A DNA stretch of 64,000 nucleotides from Alphaproteobacteria bacterium (GCA_030041335.1 JASHOB010000125.1:39870-103869), one strand, 5' to 3'; positions 1 through 9,307 are shown, counted from the stretch's first letter. The notes: a model not told the origin generated them from the letters alone. Made by a program: numbers and translations.

Positions 1-662
1 ACCGCGAGGGCTTCATGCTGGTCAAGCACGAGAGCGCCATTGCCGATTTCCGCGACACGGACGAGGTGGCACACCGCGCTGCCGCCGAGATCATCGCGTT
101 GATCGCGGACTTGAGCGGCGCCGAACATGTCGCCATGCTCGGCCCGGCGATCTGGCGGTTTGGCGAGCGTTCCCCCGATTCGGGGCGGCTCAACAATTCG
201 CTCCCGGCGCGCTTCACCCATATCGATGCCAGCGACGCCCGTGCGCGTCTCACCGCCGGACAACTTGCGCGCAAGGACCGGCCGGTGCGGCGTTTCACGC
301 AGTTCAACATTTGGCGCGCGATTTCGCCGCCGCCGCAAGACGTGCCGCTCGCGGTGTGCGACGCGCGCAGCGTCGCGCCCGATGACCTGGTCATTGGCGA
401 CGCCGTATTCGACTATAATGATCGGCCGGAATGGTCGGCGGAAAGCACGCTGGTTCGCGCCAATCCCGCGCACCGTTGGGCTTATTTCTCCGGCATGACG
501 CGCGACGAAGCGTTGGTATTCATCTGCAAGGATTCCGATTCGCGCCGGCCGCAAAACGTGCCGCATTGCGCCTTCGACGATCCGTCGTGCCCGGCCGGCG
601 CGCCGCCGCGCGTCAGTATCGAAATGCGCGCCATGGCTTTCTGGTTCAACGAGAGGCGGTAA
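1..662 (+). CDS. CmcJ/NvfI-family oxidoreductase, 3' part only
   Basis: The reading frame is already open at the left edge (codons from position 3), so the true start lies outside the window. About 219 residues are visible. The C-terminal pattern of a phenylalanine-aspartate-proline segment, 'APPRVSIEMRAMAFW' and an adjacent 'HCAFDDP' is typical of the CmcJ/NvfI family (homologues of a cephamycin biosynthesis hydroxylase component and of fungal AsaB/NvfI oxygenases), whose bacterial members are mostly uncharacterised. The missing N-terminal third could be needed to judge the metal-binding residues. It stops 3 bases before the next gene, an SDR, so the two are probably co-transcribed and may act on one substrate. 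Family assignment is by pattern recognition; substrate unknown. Confidence 0.7.
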   Translation, partial: REGFMLVKHESAIADFRDTDEVAHRAAAEIIALIADLSGAEHVAMLGPAIWRFGERSPDSGRLNNSLPARFTHIDASDARARLTAGQLARKDRPVRRFTQFNIWRAISPPPQDVPLAVCDARSVAPDDLVIGDAVFDYNDRPEWSAESTLVRANPAHRWAYFSGMTRDEALVFICKDSDSRRPQNVPHCAFDDPSCPAGAPPRVSIEMRAMAFWFNERR

Positions 663-665
663 GCC

Positions 666-1451
666 ATGGACCGCGTTCGGGACAAGGTGGTGGCCATCAG
701 CGGCGGTGCCGGCGGTATCGGTGCCGCGATCGCGCGCCTGATTTCAAGCGAAGGCGGCAAGGTCGCGATCCTCGATCTCGCCGACGGTCGAGACCTCGCC
801 CGGGAAATCGGCGGCGACTTCTATGCGCTCGACGTCACCAGCGAGGCCGGTTGGGCCGACACCATCGGCGCCATCGACCGGAAGCACGGCCGAATCGACG
901 TCCTGGTAAACGCCGCCGGCATCGAAGGCGACCTGCAGGCCGGCAATCCGGAGACAACGTCGCTTGCGGAATGGCGGCGCGTCCATAGCATCAATCTCGA
1001 CGGCACGTTTCTTGGTTGCCGTGCCGTGTTGCCGATCATGAAGCGACGGAAAGCGGGATCGATCGTCAATATATCGTCAATCGTGTCCTATTTCGGTTCG
1101 CCCAACGCGGTCGCGTATAGCACAAGCAAGGGTGGCGTTCAGACTTTCACCAAGTCCGTGGCGCGCTATGGTGCCCGTGACAGCAATCGCATCCGCTGCA
1201 ATTCGGTCCATCCCGGCGTCATTCGCACGCGCATGATCAGGAACATTTGGGCGGAAACCGCGCGGTCGACCAATCGCACCGTCGCGGAGGCCGAACGGCT
1301 GTCGCTGCGTATGGTGCCGTTCGGCACGCTCGGTGAACCCGAGGACGTCGCTTTTCTCATTCTCTATCTGGCTTCGGATGAATCGCGCTACGTCACCGGC
1401 TCGGAATTCCAGGTCGATGGCGGCTGGCATCTCGTGGAGGCGCGGTCATAG
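666..1451 (+). CDS. SDR family NAD-dependent oxidoreductase
   Basis: 261 residues, normal for a classical short-chain dehydrogenase/reductase. The N-terminal Rossmann glycine motif is GGAGGIG (around residue 14). An acidic residue ends the second beta strand (AILDLAD), which favours NAD(H) over NADP(H). NAAG lies near residue 82, and the catalytic Ser/Tyr/Lys set is in NISSIVS and YSTSK. The C-terminal 'YVTGSEFQVDGGW' is the usual SDR ending. It follows the CmcJ-family gene by 3 bases, so an operon is likely. Cyclohexanol or hydroxysteroid-type alcohols are common substrates of relatives, but the substrate cannot be read from the sequence. Confidence 0.85.
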   Translation: MDRVRDKVVAISGGAGGIGAAIARLISSEGGKVAILDLADGRDLAREIGGDFYALDVTSEAGWADTIGAIDRKHGRIDVLVNAAGIEGDLQAGNPETTSLAEWRRVHSINLDGTFLGCRAVLPIMKRRKAGSIVNISSIVSYFGSPNAVAYSTSKGGVQTFTKSVARYGARDSNRIRCNSVHPGVIRTRMIRNIWAETARSTNRTVAEAERLSLRMVPFGTLGEPEDVAFLILYLASDESRYVTGSEFQVDGGWHLVEARS

Positions 1452-1542
1452 AGCGCGATGTCCGGTGCGGTCGAACGCCGTGCGAAGTGCGGCTCGGCCA
1501 CCGCGAAGAAGAGCCGCTGTAGAACCCTGGGCGATCGGGCGA

Positions 1543-2715
1543 CTACGCCGTCTCTTCGAACAGCTCGCGGCCAATCAGCATGCGGCGGATTTCCGAGGTG
1601 CCGGCACCGATCTCGTAGAGCTTGGCGTCGCGCAGCAGGCGCCCGGTCGGAAAGTCATTGATATAGCCGTTGCCACCCAACGCCTGGATCGCTTCGAGCG
1701 CCATCCAGGTCGCGCGTTCGGCGGCATAGAGGATCGCACCGGCAGCGTCCTTGCGCGCGGTCTGGCCGCGGTCGCAGGCGCGCGCCACAGCGTACACATA
1801 GGCCTTCGAGGCATTCATGGTCGTGTACATATCGGCGAGCTTGCCCTGCATCAGCTGGAACTCGCCAATCGACTTGCCGAACTGCTTACGGTCATGGACG
1901 TAGGGGATCACAGTGTCGAGGCAAGCCTGCATGATGCCGAGCGGCCCGGCCGCCAGCACCGCGCGCTCGTAATCGAGGCCGCTCATCAGCACGTGTACCC
2001 CGCCGTTGACACGCCCCAGCACGTTCTCTTCCGGCACTTCGCAATCGGCGAATACCAGCTCCGCCGTTGGTGAGCCACGCATACCGAGCTTGTCGAGCTT
2101 TTGCGCGGTCGTGAAACCCTTCATGCCCTTTTCGACGATGAACGCGGTAATGCCGTGCGCACCCGCCTGTGGATCGGTTTTGGCGTAGATCACCAGCGTC
2201 TCGGCCTCGGTGCCGTTGGTGATCCACATTTTGGCGCCATTGAGCACATAGCGCTCGCCACGTTTTTCGGCGCGGGTCTGCATGCCGACGACATCGCTGC
2301 CGGCACCCGGCTCGCTCATCGCGAGCGCGCCGACATGGTCGCCGGAGATTAGCTTTGGCAGGTATCTTTTTTTCTGAGCGTCGCTGCCGTTGCGGCGAAT
2401 CTGATTGATGCAGAGATTGGAATGGGCACCGTAAGAAAGGCCGATCGATGCCGAGGCGCAGCTCACTTCCTCCATCGCGACGACATGCGCGAGATAACCC
2501 ATGCCGGCACCCCCATAGGCCTCTTCGACGGTAATGCCATGAAGGCCGAGTGCGCCCATCTTGGGCCAGAGCTGGCGCGGGAATTGATCGGTCCGGTCGA
2601 TCTCCGCCGCGAGCGGTGCGATCTCGTGCGCGGCGAAAGTGCGGACCGTGTCACGCAGCTGGTCGATCTCGGCGCCGAGATCGAAATCCAGCATCGCGTA
2701 GCGGTTGCTCGGCAT
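1543..2715 (-). CDS. ivd: isovaleryl-CoA dehydrogenase
   Basis: 390 residues, full length for an acyl-CoA dehydrogenase. It would oxidise isovaleryl-CoA to 3-methylcrotonyl-CoA in leucine degradation, passing electrons from FAD to ETF. Signature segments are [11 protein letters not shown] (about 131-142), WITNGTEA (164-171), and YVHDRKQFG and ALGGNGY towards the C-terminus. The likely catalytic glutamate is E250 in DYERAVLA, the position used in isovaleryl-CoA dehydrogenases rather than the C-terminal one of short/medium-chain enzymes. The start at 2715 has an AAGG a few bases upstream; M8 is an alternative start. An SDR gene lies upstream on the same strand. The usual methylcrotonyl-CoA carboxylase genes are not next to it. 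Confidence 0.92.
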   Translation of the reverse strand: MPSNRYAMLDFDLGAEIDQLRDTVRTFAAHEIAPLAAEIDRTDQFPRQLWPKMGALGLHGITVEEAYGGAGMGYLAHVVAMEEVSCASASIGLSYGAHSNLCINQIRRNGSDAQKKRYLPKLISGDHVGALAMSEPGAGSDVVGMQTRAEKRGERYVLNGAKMWITNGTEAETLVIYAKTDPQAGAHGITAFIVEKGMKGFTTAQKLDKLGMRGSPTAELVFADCEVPEENVLGRVNGGVHVLMSGLDYERAVLAAGPLGIMQACLDTVIPYVHDRKQFGKSIGEFQLMQGKLADMYTTMNASKAYVYAVARACDRGQTARKDAAGAILYAAERATWMALEAIQALGGNGYINDFPTGRLLRDAKLYEIGAGTSEIRRMLIGRELFEETA

Positions 2716-2829
2716 GGCCTTATCCGTTCCCCTCAGGCCCGCGAAAGCGGAGCCGCCGGGCCCACAAACCGATCCCCTTCCCCGGTTTCATGGGGGCGGG
2801 CTTCCGCTGAAAAGAGCCCGGGCCCCATC

Positions 2830-3561
2830 TTATCCTCGTCCCAAGAACGGCATGGTGCGCGGCAGCACCAGAGCCTCGAGCATATTGACCTCGTGCGGGA
2901 GCGTCGCCATGAGCACCGCGACCTGAGCCAGGTCCTCGGCTTCCATGCGGCCCTCGGGGACGGCGCCGATTTGCGCGGGCCGGCCCAGGCTGCTGACGGT
3001 GTTGCCGGGATGGAGGATTGAGACCAGGATACCATGCTCGCGCCCTTCGAGTGCCAGGGCGCGCGTCACTCCTTCGAGGCCAAACTTGGCGGCGGCGTAG
3101 GCGATCGTGTTGGGGCGCGGCACCCTAGCGGACACGCTGCCGATATTGATGATCCGGCCCAGCTTCTGACGCTTCATGATCTTGAACGCTTCACGCGCGC
3201 AGAGGAACGCGCCGGTGAGGTTGGTATCGATTACACGCTGCCAGCTTGCCAGCGGCAGCTCGTCGGCCGGTTCCCGGCTCGCGGTGCCGGCATTGTTGAT
3301 CAGCACATCGACCCGACCGTGCGCTGCCATGGTCTCCGCGAAGAGGGTCTGCACCGCCGGTTCCTTGGTGACATCGGTCGGTATTGCCAGCGCGGTGCCA
3401 CCGGTCGTGTTGATCTGGTCCGCGACCTCCTTAAGTTGTTCGGCGCGCCGGGCCGCCAGCACGACTTTGGCGCCGGCCGCGGCGTAGGCCTTGGCGATGG
3501 CTTTGCCAATGCCCGAATTACCCCCAGTGATGACAGCGACGCGACCGGTCAGTGTTTCCAT
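2830..3561 (-). CDS. SDR family oxidoreductase
   Basis: 243 residues. Rossmann motif GGNSGIG is near residue 13, followed by AARRAEQL after beta-2; the arginines suggest NADP(H) preference. NNAG lies near residue 89, and the active site comprises NIGSVSA and Y-A-A-A-K. There is no 'TG..DGG' C-terminal ending, so it belongs to the general oxidoreductase branch. Transcribed towards isovaleryl-CoA dehydrogenase with a 114-base gap, possibly one transcript. Substrate unknown. Confidence 0.85.
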   Translation of the reverse strand: METLTGRVAVITGGNSGIGKAIAKAYAAAGAKVVLAARRAEQLKEVADQINTTGGTALAIPTDVTKEPAVQTLFAETMAAHGRVDVLINNAGTASREPADELPLASWQRVIDTNLTGAFLCAREAFKIMKRQKLGRIINIGSVSARVPRPNTIAYAAAKFGLEGVTRALALEGREHGILVSILHPGNTVSSLGRPAQIGAVPEGRMEAEDLAQVAVLMATLPHEVNMLEALVLPRTMPFLGRG

Positions 3562-3657
3562 GGTGCCTCCCGACAGGATTCGCGGGTACGGTAGAGCCTT
3601 GGCGCCGCAAACGGAAGCGGGATACTCTTGCCGCGAATTTCACAAAGGAGGACGCAC

Positions 3658-3951
3658 ATGGCGAAGGCCTACTGGATTAGCATGTATCACACCATTCGCG
3701 ACGAAAAGGCGCTCGGCGAATACGCCAAGCTCGCGGGACCCGCGATCCAGGCGGGCGGTGGCCGCGTCCTGGCACGCGGCGACGCGGCAAGGGCCTACGA
3801 GAAAGGCGTCATGCAACGCGTCGTGGTGATCGAGTTCGACAGTCTCGACAAGGCGATCTCGACACACGACAGTCCGGGTTATCAGGCGGCACTCAAAGCA
3901 CTCGGCAATGGCGTCGACCGCGACATGCGCTTTGTCGAAGGACTGAGCTGA
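3658..3951 (+). CDS. DUF1330 family protein
   Basis: 97 residues. I chose the ATG at 3658 because a near-perfect AAAGGAGG sits 7 bases upstream; an ATG-like codon 30 bases earlier lacks one. The protein has the small ferredoxin-like alpha/beta barrel pattern of DUF1330: an opening AKAYWISMY, a central GGRVLARG and 'VVIEFDSLDKAISTHDSPGYQAAL'-like text with the family's S-P-x-Y segment. The family's biochemical role is not established. It stands alone between divergent and downstream genes. Confidence 0.85.
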   Translation: MAKAYWISMYHTIRDEKALGEYAKLAGPAIQAGGGRVLARGDAARAYEKGVMQRVVVIEFDSLDKAISTHDSPGYQAALKALGNGVDRDMRFVEGLS

Positions 3952-4014
3952 AACCATCCCGGGCGCCGCGGCGTTCCGATTTTTGTTGTGATTATGTCCT
4001 GCCGGGAGGCCGCG

Positions 4015-5325
4015 ATGGTCGCCATCGCTCGGGCAGTCAGTGTGCTTGGCGTGTTGGTGCTTCTCGTGCCCTGCGCTTATGCCGCGCAGGGCGACTGGCA
4101 TGAGGACGCGCCGGGCAAGCTGCACCGCATTACGACTAACGATATGCCGAAGCCATTTGAAACGCATTCGGCCTTCAATCGGCCCCAGATCGTCCCACGT
4201 CCCACCGATCTTAAGCTGCGGGCGCCACCCGGCGTCACGGCCTCGCTTTTCACCGACAAGCTCGACCGGCCGCGGCTGATCCGTGTCGCCCCCAACGGCG
4301 ACATTTTCGTCGCCGAGAGTGAGGCTGGGCGCATCCGCGTGCTGCGTGCCGGCGGTGACGGCAGCAAGCCCACGGAAATCTCGACCTTCGCCGAAGGGCT
4401 GGACCAGCCGTTCGGCATCACTTTTTATCCCCCCGGACGCGCTCCGCAGTTCGTCTACATCGCCGACACCAACGCCGTGTTGCGCTTTCCCTATCGCAAC
4501 GGTGATCTGACAGCGCGGGCCAAGCCGGAGACGGTGGTGCATGATCTGTGGTCCAGCGGTGGCCATTGGACCCGCGACGTAGCGTTCTCGCTCGACGCCA
4601 AACGTATGTTTGTCTCGGTCGGTTCCGGCTCCAACGTCGCCGAGGGCATGGCGGAAAAATCACCAAAGGCGGTCGCCGACTTCGAGAGCACGCATGGATT
4701 GGGCGCAGCCTGGGACAATGAGGAAAACCGCGCCAACGTGCTTCAATTCGATCCGCAAGGCGGGGAGTTGCGGATTCTCGCAACGGGACTTCGCAACTGC
4801 GTCACTATGCCGATTCAACCCCTGACCGGCACGATCTACTGCGTCACCAACGAGCGGGACGGGCTCGGCGACGACCTGCCGCCGGATTATGTGACCTCGG
4901 TCCAACCCGGCGCGTTCTACGGCTGGCCCTGGTATTTCATCGGCGACCATCAAGATCCACGGCATGCGCACGAACGCCCTGACCTTGCCGAGAAGGTTAC
5001 CGTGCCCGACGTGCTGATACAGCCTCACTCGGCGCCGCTGCAGGGCGTGTTCTACGAAGGCGGGATGTTCGCGGCGTGGCGTGGCAGCCTCATTGTGGCG
5101 TTACACGGCTCTTGGAACCGGGCCACGCGCACCGGGGGCAAGATCGTGCGCGTGGTATTCATGGACGGCAAACCGACCGGCGCCTATGAGGACATTCTGA
5201 CCGGCTTCGTTCTGTCGAACACCGAGGTCTGGGGTCGGCCCGTCGGAGTGGCGGTCGATCATGAGGGCGCGCTTTTGATCAGCGAGGACGGCAACAGCAC
5301 CCTCTGGCGCTTGACGCGAAAGTAA
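4015..5325 (+). CDS. exported sorbosone/glucose dehydrogenase-like protein (PQQ-type beta-propeller)
   Basis: 436 residues from the ATG at 4015, which has GGGAGG 5 bases upstream; a GTG at 3988 is less likely. The N-terminus is a clear Sec signal peptide ending near AYA/AQ. The mature protein has the glucose/sorbosone dehydrogenase propeller pattern: RPRLIRVAPNGDIFVAESEAG, DQPFGITFYPP, a DVAFS blade, FYGWPWYFIGDHQDPR, LHGSWNR and a final GALLISEDGNSTLWRL. Relatives are periplasmic soluble sugar dehydrogenases, often PQQ dependent. No pqq genes are in the window, and the natural substrate is unknown. Confidence 0.85.
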   Translation: MVAIARAVSVLGVLVLLVPCAYAAQGDWHEDAPGKLHRITTNDMPKPFETHSAFNRPQIVPRPTDLKLRAPPGVTASLFTDKLDRPRLIRVAPNGDIFVAESEAGRIRVLRAGGDGSKPTEISTFAEGLDQPFGITFYPPGRAPQFVYIADTNAVLRFPYRNGDLTARAKPETVVHDLWSSGGHWTRDVAFSLDAKRMFVSVGSGSNVAEGMAEKSPKAVADFESTHGLGAAWDNEENRANVLQFDPQGGELRILATGLRNCVTMPIQPLTGTIYCVTNERDGLGDDLPPDYVTSVQPGAFYGWPWYFIGDHQDPRHAHERPDLAEKVTVPDVLIQPHSAPLQGVFYEGGMFAAWRGSLIVALHGSWNRATRTGGKIVRVVFMDGKPTGAYEDILTGFVLSNTEVWGRPVGVAVDHEGALLISEDGNSTLWRLTRK

Positions 5326-5527
5326 GCCGATATCGCGTTCCGTCCGCGCAATGGCCGGTGGCTCCCGGTAATCCGAAATCGAGGCGTCACCGTCATTGCG
5401 CCCGATTGGGAAGTGACGCGTACCTTGGCGTCCCCGGTGCCTGACTGCAGGCAAGCAGCGATGAGCCGGAATGGGGCACCGATCGCCGCCTGAGAACGTC
5501 ACGCGACCTTGGCCAGGAGCGTGGCGC

Positions 5528-7138
5528 CTAGAACGAGTGCCGAAAAACGAAGAACAGCACGCCCGATAGCGCGATCGAGACTGGCAGCGTCAACACCCAG
5601 GCCGACACCAGGCTCATAATGGTCGACCATCGGAGACCGGACCGGTTGGCGGCCATCGTGCCGGCCACGCCCGACGATAAGATGTGGGTTGTGCTTACCG
5701 GCAGGCCCCAGGCATCGGCGGCGCCGATCGTCGCCATTGCGACCAATTCGGCCGAGGCGCCCTGCGCATAGGTCAGGTGCTCCTTGCCGATCTTTTCACC
5801 AACCGTCACGACGATGCGTCGCCAGCCGATCATAGTGCCGAGTCCAAGGGCGATCGCGACCGCGACCTTGACCCATGTCGGAATGAACTTGGTGGCGTTG
5901 TCGAGCGACTTCTGATAGGCCGTCAGCGTGGCGACGTCGGCGGCCGAAAGTTCGGCGTGCCTGTCTTTGACGAGAAGCCGCACCGCTTCCGAAACGAGAT
6001 ACATGTCGTTGCGGGTATTTTGGACGGCGGCGGACGGAATCTTGTTGAGCGAGCCATATTCCTTGACTTGCCTGCTGATGTCGTTGACGAGGACCGCGAG
6101 GGCGGGAAAGGTGCCGCCGGTAATCTCGTGGCGTGCGACATAGGCGGTAACCACGGGGCGGGGATCGCCGATTATGTTGTAGCCCGAAGCCTTCCTATCG
6201 ATCACCTGAGACGCGGCCGCCGAGGTTGCCGTGAAGGTTGCTATGCCGCTCGGCGGGATGGACCTATTGAGCGCGTAAGCGGCGGGGACGGTGCCGATCA
6301 AGATCAGCATGATCAATCCCATGCCCTTTTGCCCATCATTCGAACCATGAGCGAAGCTCACCCCCGTGCAGGTCAGAACCAGTAGCCCGCGAATCCACCA
6401 AGGTGGAGGCTGGTTGCCCACGGGCGCCTTATAGAGGCTCGGAATCGGCAGGACTACCTTGGCGAGCAGCAACAACAGCCCCGATAAGATGAAGCCCGCC
6501 AACGGCGAGAACAACAGCGAGCGGCCGACGCCGATCGCCTGGTTCCAGTCAACACCGCTCGTCCCGGCGGCCGTGGTGGCCATCAATTGGTTCATCACGC
6601 CGACGCCGATGATCGAGCCGATCAGGGCATGAGAGCTGGAATTAGGAATCCCGAAATACCAAGTGCCGACGTTCCAAATGATCGCCGCGATCAAGAGCGC
6701 GAAGACCATGGCGAAACCGGCACTGCTGCCGACTTGCAGGATGAGTTCCACCGGCAACAGCGAGACAATAGTGAAGGCGACGGCACCGCTTGACGCCAGC
6801 ACGCCCAGGAAATTGAAAGTACCTGACCACACCACCGCGATATAGGCCGGGAGCGAATGGGTATAGATGACCGTGGCGACCGCGTTGGCGGTGTCGTGGA
6901 AGCCGTTGACGAATTCGAATCCGAGCGCGATCAACAGGGCAACGCCCAAAAGAAGAAAGGGCAGCAACGTCGTGCTGCCTGGCGCGGCCTCGAGGTCGCC
7001 GACCAGGGACACTAGGCAATAGGCAATGCCCCCTACGATGATGGCGATCCCAGCGAACTGGCCGAACCGGGCGAACCACGATGGTTCCGCCGGCTGCGCG
7101 GGCGACGGGCTAGGGCGTATCGCGACTACGTCGGCCAT
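5528..7138 (-). CDS. pit: inorganic phosphate transporter, Pit family
   Basis: 536 residues from the ATG at 7138, which has AAAGG about 10 bases upstream; an alternative start 30 bases earlier is possible. The protein is strongly hydrophobic with about ten membrane segments and both copies of the PiT signature: GFHDTANAVAT near residue 80 with IPNSSSHALIG, and ASAELVAM with LPVSTTHILSS near the C-terminus. A hydrophilic loop (roughly residues 290-430) separates the two halves. It would take up metal-phosphate by proton symport across the inner membrane. A candidate Pho box lies 46 bases upstream of the start. Confidence 0.9.
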   Translation of the reverse strand: MADVVAIRPSPSPAQPAEPSWFARFGQFAGIAIIVGGIAYCLVSLVGDLEAAPGSTTLLPFLLLGVALLIALGFEFVNGFHDTANAVATVIYTHSLPAYIAVVWSGTFNFLGVLASSGAVAFTIVSLLPVELILQVGSSAGFAMVFALLIAAIIWNVGTWYFGIPNSSSHALIGSIIGVGVMNQLMATTAAGTSGVDWNQAIGVGRSLLFSPLAGFILSGLLLLLAKVVLPIPSLYKAPVGNQPPPWWIRGLLVLTCTGVSFAHGSNDGQKGMGLIMLILIGTVPAAYALNRSIPPSGIATFTATSAAASQVIDRKASGYNIIGDPRPVVTAYVARHEITGGTFPALAVLVNDISRQVKEYGSLNKIPSAAVQNTRNDMYLVSEAVRLLVKDRHAELSAADVATLTAYQKSLDNATKFIPTWVKVAVAIALGLGTMIGWRRIVVTVGEKIGKEHLTYAQGASAELVAMATIGAADAWGLPVSTTHILSSGVAGTMAANRSGLRWSTIMSLVSAWVLTLPVSIALSGVLFFVFRHSF

Positions 7139-7183
7139 GTAAACTCGACCTTTTCGCTGGCACGCCAATTAAGCCCCGCGGCG

Positions 7184-7201
7184 ATGACAAACGCGTGACG
7201 G
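7184..7201 (-). promoter_or_regulatory. candidate Pho box upstream of pit
   Basis: Read on the minus strand: CCGTCAC, a 4-base spacer GCGT, then TTGTCAT. These are two 7-base direct repeats with the 11-base period of PhoB sites (consensus CTGTCAT-N4-CTGTCAT), matching 5/7 and 6/7. It lies 46-63 bases upstream of the pit start. Seen in sequence; regulation by PhoB is inferred. Confidence 0.5.
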
Positions 7202-7310
7202 ACCGGTCAAAAAAAGCGGCAATGGTTGTGTTCGCCGATAAAATCCGACTGCGAGGCGATCGCATTAGCAGCCCGCTTGCCGAGAGGCGGTTCCCCCCTG
7301 GCCCTGCCTG

Positions 7311-8261
7311 TCACACCACGTGGTCGGGCCTCAATTCGCATTGCCGCGCCAGCTCTTCGGTCTCCAGCTGAATCGTCACATGCCCGATGCCGAAGCGGTG
7401 CCTGACCTCGGCGCAAATCTGCGGCAACAAAGATGCGCTCTCCACTCCCGGCCTGCAGATAAGATGCGCGGTCAGCGCCGTCTCCGTAGTGCTCAGGCCC
7501 CAAATGTGCAAGTCGTGGACTTCGAGCACGTCGGGCAAGCCGCAGAGATAACGGTTGACGCTTTCGCGTTCGATGCCTTGCGGCACGGCATCCAGAGAGA
7601 GGTTCAGCGCTTCGCGCAGCAACGACCAGGTGCCGGCGACAATGATCGCGCTGACTGCGAGACTGACGGCCGGATCGAGCCGGCGCCAGCCGGTCAACAT
7701 AATGATGACGCCTGCGGCAACGACGCCAAAAGCGACGAGCGCATCCGCCATCATGTGCTGGAATGCCGCACGCAGATTAAGGTCGCTTTTGCTCCCGGAC
7801 ATGAACAGCAACGCGGTCCCGCCATTGACGGCGATGCCAGCGGCTGCGACGACGATGACGGTCATGGCGTGCGTCGACGCCGGCGCCCAGAAGCGCTGGA
7901 TTGCTTCCCAGGCAATGCCGCCGGTGACGATTAGCAATGCCACTGCGTTAACAAGGGCGGCCAAGATCGATGTGCGCCGCAGCCCATAAGTGTACCGGGC
8001 GGTGGGTCGCCGACCGGCGACGACGGCAGCACCCCAAGCAGTCCCCAGAGCGAGCACATCGCCCAGATTGTGCGCAGCATCAGAAATCAGCGCCAACGAA
8101 TTGGCGGCTATGCCAAAGCCCGCTTCGGCGAGAAGGTAGGCAACGTTGAGCGCGATGCCGTAGGCGAAGGCGCGTCCAAAATTTGCCGGTGCATGGACAT
8201 GCGCTGCCCGATGCGCGCGGTCGTGATTATGCGTCTCGTGATGATCGTGGTCGTCCGCCAA
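7311..8261 (-). CDS. cation diffusion facilitator (CzcD/DmeF-like metal exporter)
   Basis: 316 residues with six predicted membrane segments. The metal site motifs are H-N-L-G-D in TM2 (SDAAHNLGD) and H-M-M-A-D in TM5, the HxxxD pairs typical of Zn/Co/Ni/Cd CDF exporters. The first 25 residues are His-rich (HDHHETHNHD), likely a metal-binding cytosolic lead, and the C-terminus is the usual ferredoxin-like cytosolic domain (VHDLHIWGLS). The start is a TTG at 8261; an in-frame stop lies just upstream and no ATG follows before TM1, so the start is forced. It probably uses proton antiport at the inner membrane. Confidence 0.88.
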   Translation of the reverse strand: MADDHDHHETHNHDRAHRAAHVHAPANFGRAFAYGIALNVAYLLAEAGFGIAANSLALISDAAHNLGDVLALGTAWGAAVVAGRRPTARYTYGLRRTSILAALVNAVALLIVTGGIAWEAIQRFWAPASTHAMTVIVVAAAGIAVNGGTALLFMSGSKSDLNLRAAFQHMMADALVAFGVVAAGVIIMLTGWRRLDPAVSLAVSAIIVAGTWSLLREALNLSLDAVPQGIERESVNRYLCGLPDVLEVHDLHIWGLSTTETALTAHLICRPGVESASLLPQICAEVRHRFGIGHVTIQLETEELARQCELRPDHVV

Positions 8262-8336
8262 AACCGCACGGCTATATCACCGTCTGCCGATGCAATACTA
8301 TCACGAGACCTCCGGCTATGCCGCACAACCGCCAAC

Positions 8337-8591
8337 CTATGGCTTCGACGTGCCAACAGGTCCCGGGGGACTGGTCCGAGGCGATGCCCGGCAGCTTTCT
8401 GCGACGACATTGAGGCCTTGCTGGACCGTCCCGCCAAGTGGACATCCCGGATCGAGGTGAAGATCGACTTTGCCACCGGGTTGCGCGACATTCTGCGACG
8501 GTGGTTGCACGGCACCCCATTGCTCGGCTTGCGCGCAAGCAGCCAAAAGAAGCCCGGCGGCAAGCCCTATTGCACGGAACTGCCCTCGCAT
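8337..8591 (-). CDS. possible small lipoprotein (hypothetical)
   Basis: An 84-residue frame whose N-terminus looks like a lipoprotein signal: MRGQFRAIG, a short hydrophobic stretch and the lipobox L-A-A-C, followed by a Gln/Pro/Gly-rich mature part. An ATG at 8633 gives a 14-residue longer form. Neither start has a strong ribosome site. It is read towards the CDF gene, 75 bases upstream of it. The signal-like N-terminus is the only support; it may be chance. Confidence 0.35.
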   Translation of the reverse strand: MRGQFRAIGLAAGLLLAACAQAEQWGAVQPPSQNVAQPGGKVDLHLDPGCPLGGTVQQGLNVVAESCRASPRTSPPGPVGTSKP

Positions 8592-8858
8592 GCGGTGCGA
8601 TGGTCCGCCATAATCCTCGCGGTAGCAACTCATCTTATCCGTATGCCATAAAAGAATGCCGCCTGCTGCCTGATGGATGACATTTGTCCCGGGTACGGAA
8701 GCCGGCACGAAGGTCACCGGCGCGTGGTGGAGCGATTTGCTCACGACCAATATCGAAGGCGGATATCGTCTTTGAAGGCGCCGATGCTTGCGGGCAAATT
8801 GCTGGCCGCCCCTCGGCGGCCGTTTCGGGCGCAATCGTTCTTCCCGTCGCTGTGACAT

Positions 8859-8882
8859 CTCCTGACAGCATGCTGTCAGGAG
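8859..8882. promoter_or_regulatory. perfect 24-bp palindrome, likely operator
   Basis: The half-site CTCCTGACAGCA (8859-8870) is followed directly by its exact reverse complement (8871-8882), with no spacer. It ends 53 bases before the VOC start codon and overlaps a plausible promoter (CTGACA as -35, TGTTAG near 8888 as -10). The nearest regulator is the YafY/WYL gene at 9750, so it is the natural candidate to bind here. Palindrome seen; binding partner inferred. Confidence 0.6.
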
Positions 8883-8935
8883 GGGTCTGTTAGCGTTCCC
8901 CCATCGCCATTCCGGCGGCAATGGAGCGAGGGCAG

Positions 8936-9307
8936 ATGAGCACAAACAATGTCGTTGCCTGGTTCGAAATTCCATCAAGCGATTTCGACCGGGCGGTCGG
9001 GTTCTATGAAAAGGTGTTCGCCAAGACCCTGAAACGCGAGGCGATGGGGCCTCTGAAAATGGCCGTGTTTCCTTACCAGCAGCCAGGGGTCTCGGGTGCC
9101 GTTGTCAATGGCGCCCCGTATGAGCCAGGGCAGACGCGTGGCACCGTCATCTATATCGATTGCGACGGCCAGCTCGACGCCGTGCTGGGCCGCGTCAAGG
9201 GCGCGGGCGGCGAGATCGTCTTTCCCAAGACCGAGCTGCCGGGTATGGGCGCCTATGCCCATATCCTCGACAGCGAAGGCAACCGGGTAGGATTGCATTC
9301 GCTTTGA
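8936..9307 (+). CDS. VOC family protein (glyoxalase/bleomycin-resistance fold)
   Basis: 123 residues from the ATG at 8936; another ATG 15 bases earlier has less ribosome-site support. Two beta-alpha-beta-beta-beta halves are visible: VVAWFEIPSSDFDRAVGFYE at the start and GTVIYIDCDGQLDAVLGRV in the middle, ending in the family-type ILDSEGNRVGLHS. Members bind a metal or small ligand between the halves; catalysis versus ligand binding cannot be decided. It is preceded by a perfect palindrome and followed, after 442 bases, by a YafY-type regulator, a pairing often seen in proteobacteria. Confidence 0.85.
   Translation: MSTNNVVAWFEIPSSDFDRAVGFYEKVFAKTLKREAMGPLKMAVFPYQQPGVSGAVVNGAPYEPGQTRGTVIYIDCDGQLDAVLGRVKGAGGEIVFPKTELPGMGAYAHILDSEGNRVGLHSL

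Noticed and set aside
7207..7503. Minus-strand frame between pit and the CDF gene
   Set aside because: It overlaps the CDF 3' end in another phase and has no ribosome site or domain.
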